Part shown: piece by piece, positions 63,301-64,000 of the stretch
Position numbering within the stretch: the first letter of the stretch is position 1
Layout of the letters: every line of letters begins with the position of its first letter
Notes under the pieces: generated by a model
The model's input: only the letters and a program-made list of their open reading frames with translations
Database searches by the model: none
Told to the model about the DNA's origin: nothing
NCBI GenBank assembly: GCA_040396955.1
Contig: JBBAWX010000007.1
Location: 75,806-139,805 of the forward strand
Length of the DNA: 64,000 nt
Source: UBA965 sp040396955
Lineage (GTDB): Bacteria > Chloroflexota > Chloroflexia > Chloroflexales > Roseiflexaceae
Direction of reading: 5' to 3'
Translations under genes and position numbers: made by a program

Positions 63301-64000
63301 TCCACGTGGCGACCCCGTATTGCAACTGTGCAGGAGTTGCCCCATCGACGATTTCTGCAAACATCGTCGTTTGATTGGTGTTGACAATAATGGGAGCGCG
63401 TGATGCAGTTTGCAACGCATTCACACACTGACTTGAGAGCAATTCACTATCAACGGTGCCGTCAAAATCGCTATCAATCCCCCGCATCAACGACGCATCG
63501 GTCACATAGGTCAGGCTCCAATAGGCTTCGCACCAATCGTCGTATTCACACTCCAGGCGCGGTCGCCCACTCACTGCAAAACGCGGAATCCCGTTATCTG
63601 CGGGCAATGGCTTGAATTGAAAATCACGCATATCGACTTCGTTGTAGAGAGCAATCGGGTCTCCACGAATGACAACCTCGTAGATGAAATCGTTGCGTGC
63701 CGAAAACGTTCCTTCTTCATCGTCAACGGGATACCACTCGTCATAAAGGGACAGGTACCGTGAAGCCCCAATCTCATCATCTTCTTGATTGGCAAATTCA
63801 GCCGTCACGTAGGGAGTGGTTGCAGTGCGTTTTTCGGGACTCCAGTATTCATAGCTGTCGGTACGTATCGGTTTACACGTGGCCATGTTCAACGGGTCGC
63901 AGTGCTCATAATTGTCGTAACTCTCGTCACACCAATCCTTGATATCATCGGCACTGCACGGGAGATACCCCCAGACCATTTCGGTGAATTTACTCTTGTC
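60338..64000 (-). CDS. Multi-repeat Ig-like surface protein (5' truncated, contains an assembly gap)
   Basis: The frame is open past the right edge, so the N-terminus is missing. The visible N-terminal 330 residues are Cys- and acid-rich with a calcium-loop-like DSDFDGTVD. At least ten modules of about 80-90 residues follow. Each has a pattern like TW-S-T-x-CxVxGxxVxGVSPGxCxIxA, in which two Cys about 15 residues apart could form a disulfide. The modules are joined by short linkers such as TIQPKTAQSL. This is the common bacterial Ig-like repeat seen in adhesins and cell-surface proteins. The last module is cut by 100 N, so length and frame across the gap are uncertain. The C-terminal end is EYKPLNKSYSISVP. 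Confidence 0.82.
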   Translation of the reverse strand, partial: DKSKFTEMVWGYLPCSADDIKDWCDESYDNYEHCDPLNMATCKPIRTDSYEYWSPEKRTATTPYVTAEFANQEDDEIGASRYLSLYDEWYPVDDEEGTFSARNDFIYEVVIRGDPIALYNEVDMRDFQFKPLPADNGIPRFAVSGRPRLECEYDDWCEAYWSLTYVTDASLMRGIDSDFDGTVDSELLSSQCVNALQTASRAPIIVNTNQTTMFAEIVDGATPAQLQYGVATWMSNRVNVNLQFPHAYWQGSGCGWNLTYTPPTGTLIQPFPQIDSIQQRETFDPETWESTGFITRTMGLRPTMNSAGVNINLGWTVSITEDNEFVSFNIFAKTPGAKTAQSFVWPNDAKYKNPVTNIREGNSVLFPVNTDQGLPITWKVLTSDLCSMTGTTLKALNEGYCEFTATNVGSSSFHPLSETLTVEIIPKEAQTLPSYPYEILGTSTVTFPSKTDKGGLLTYTSLTPEYCTVAGTKVTGVSEGNCELEVSAPETPTGTDYYELLYVYVYPRQTLSLDFMPDSNITDGQKITLAEYTNEGPRLTWSSTTLSVCSITALQLTAVDPGECLFKATYAGDTGYEPFTATYTITVDPKEAQTLTTNFVSMVGLNTQALPQKTDQNTKVNWFSLSPQICSITGTTVKGVDLSNAEETRECSLRATAAEISTHAMLSDTYVFDVEPRTPQTFTYSTTPITEGLGFSVPASTAETISLTWISLSTSKCTVKTLAITTINAGDCTLRASNLGTNNLLGYSELFTVTVLPLPAQSLPASPAIPASIKGVATATLPAKTQQNSTITWSSTTQSVCTVSGTTVKAVSPGACTLKAQAPKVTGQFTAYNADVPMTIVEGDPQSLAGVIATQIVGTESTDLPAATQQTSALTWSSLTGDICTVTVSKGVSKVTGVSPGTCQVRGTAAAIGSYRAYQEDTSITIQPKTAQSLTMTLTEIVGTNNVQLPMYTNTPASRLLYWNINTPSTCAVSAGRLVGISPGPCSITASAVSNETYAYFSQTYNITIQPKVTQSITFGLTEVIGTNSVQLPTYTNTPASMSLSWNTNTPSICNVSASKVIGISPGSCSITASAAPNNTYAYFSQTYNITIQPKTAQSVNFSGTTNVITGTKTVSLPLVTTPGGKPIKWSSTTSWACKLSGNVVTGTSPLTQTNCKVVGSATGDATYADLLXXXXXXXXXXXXXXXXXXXXXXXXXXXXXXXXXXEYKPLNKSYSISVP
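60383..60482. other. Assembly gap (100 N)
   Basis: Exactly 100 N is a default scaffold spacer, so the real gap size is unknown. It falls inside the repeat region of the surface-protein gene, where near-identical modules would break an assembly. Confidence 0.97.
60722..61219 (-). repeat. Two near-identical 249-base tandem repeat units
   Basis: The same 249-base unit occurs twice in a row. For example GTAATATTATAGGTCTGTGA starts at 60729 and again at 60978. Each unit codes for one 83-residue Ig-like module (..TEVIGTNSVQLPTYTNTPAS..). The other modules in the gene are far more divergent, so this duplication is recent. Confidence 0.85.

Overview
The window is 64 kb of dense bacterial chromosome with moderately high GC. 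No gene-free stretch exceeds about 250 bases, and I see no tRNA, rRNA, CRISPR array, insertion sequence or phage gene. A run of 100 N at 60383-60482 shows this is a scaffold. Gene content fits best with a Chloroflexota (Chloroflexia-like) genome: S6/S18 genes without ssb between them, an orphan 972-residue FtsX-type permease, a GT39-like membrane protein, a long TspO relative, citramalate synthase inside one ilv-leu operon, and Cys-paired Ig-like repeats. This assignment is inference; the sequence holds no decisive marker that I can check by eye.

Layout. 0-9 kb: a truncated PD-(D/E)XK-type protein, rpsF-rpsR, a parvulin-type foldase, a PH-like membrane protein, htpX, a 7-TM sensor-like protein, lpdA and a small Cys-rich protein. 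9-13 kb (minus strand): an SDR, a PsbP-like protein and the large permease. 13-21 kb: two tandem MalY/PatB-type PLP enzymes, then a BMP-family nucleoside ABC importer operon (lipoprotein, ATPase, two permeases) behind a promoter and a leader holding an early terminator. 21-30 kb: polA with a small membrane protein, serC, DinB, an alpha/beta hydrolase, a metallo-beta-lactamase-fold hydrolase, an SDR, ada and a polysaccharide deacetylase. 30-35 kb (minus): eamA-amidase-M20 peptidase-GNAT-wecE. 35-47 kb: arginase-family protein, TspO relative, GH51 arabinofuranosidase, YbjN-HtrA pair, FKBP-Rieske pair, GT39-like protein, PhyH-family dioxygenase and a 654-residue protein of unknown function.

47-60 kb is the centrepiece: a single-direction branched-chain amino acid operon, ilvB-ilvN-ilvC-leuA-pheA-cimA-ilvE-leuC-(small membrane protein)-leuD-leuB-wecG. 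It encodes most steps of Val, Leu and Ile synthesis, with Ile made from citramalate; ilvD and ilvA are absent. In front of it, partly inside the end of the preceding gene, lies a near-consensus promoter. It is followed by a 24-codon reading frame extremely rich in Val/Leu/Ile codons, then three mutually exclusive RNA pairings and an intrinsic terminator. I read this as a leader-peptide transcription attenuator, the most interesting signal in the window.

60-64 kb (minus): a secreted-looking protein with at least ten Cys-paired Ig-like repeats, interrupted by the N run and continuing past the right edge.

A recurrent feature is the end of transcription units. Some carry classical terminators, but many carry long, near-perfect palindromes with no U tract.
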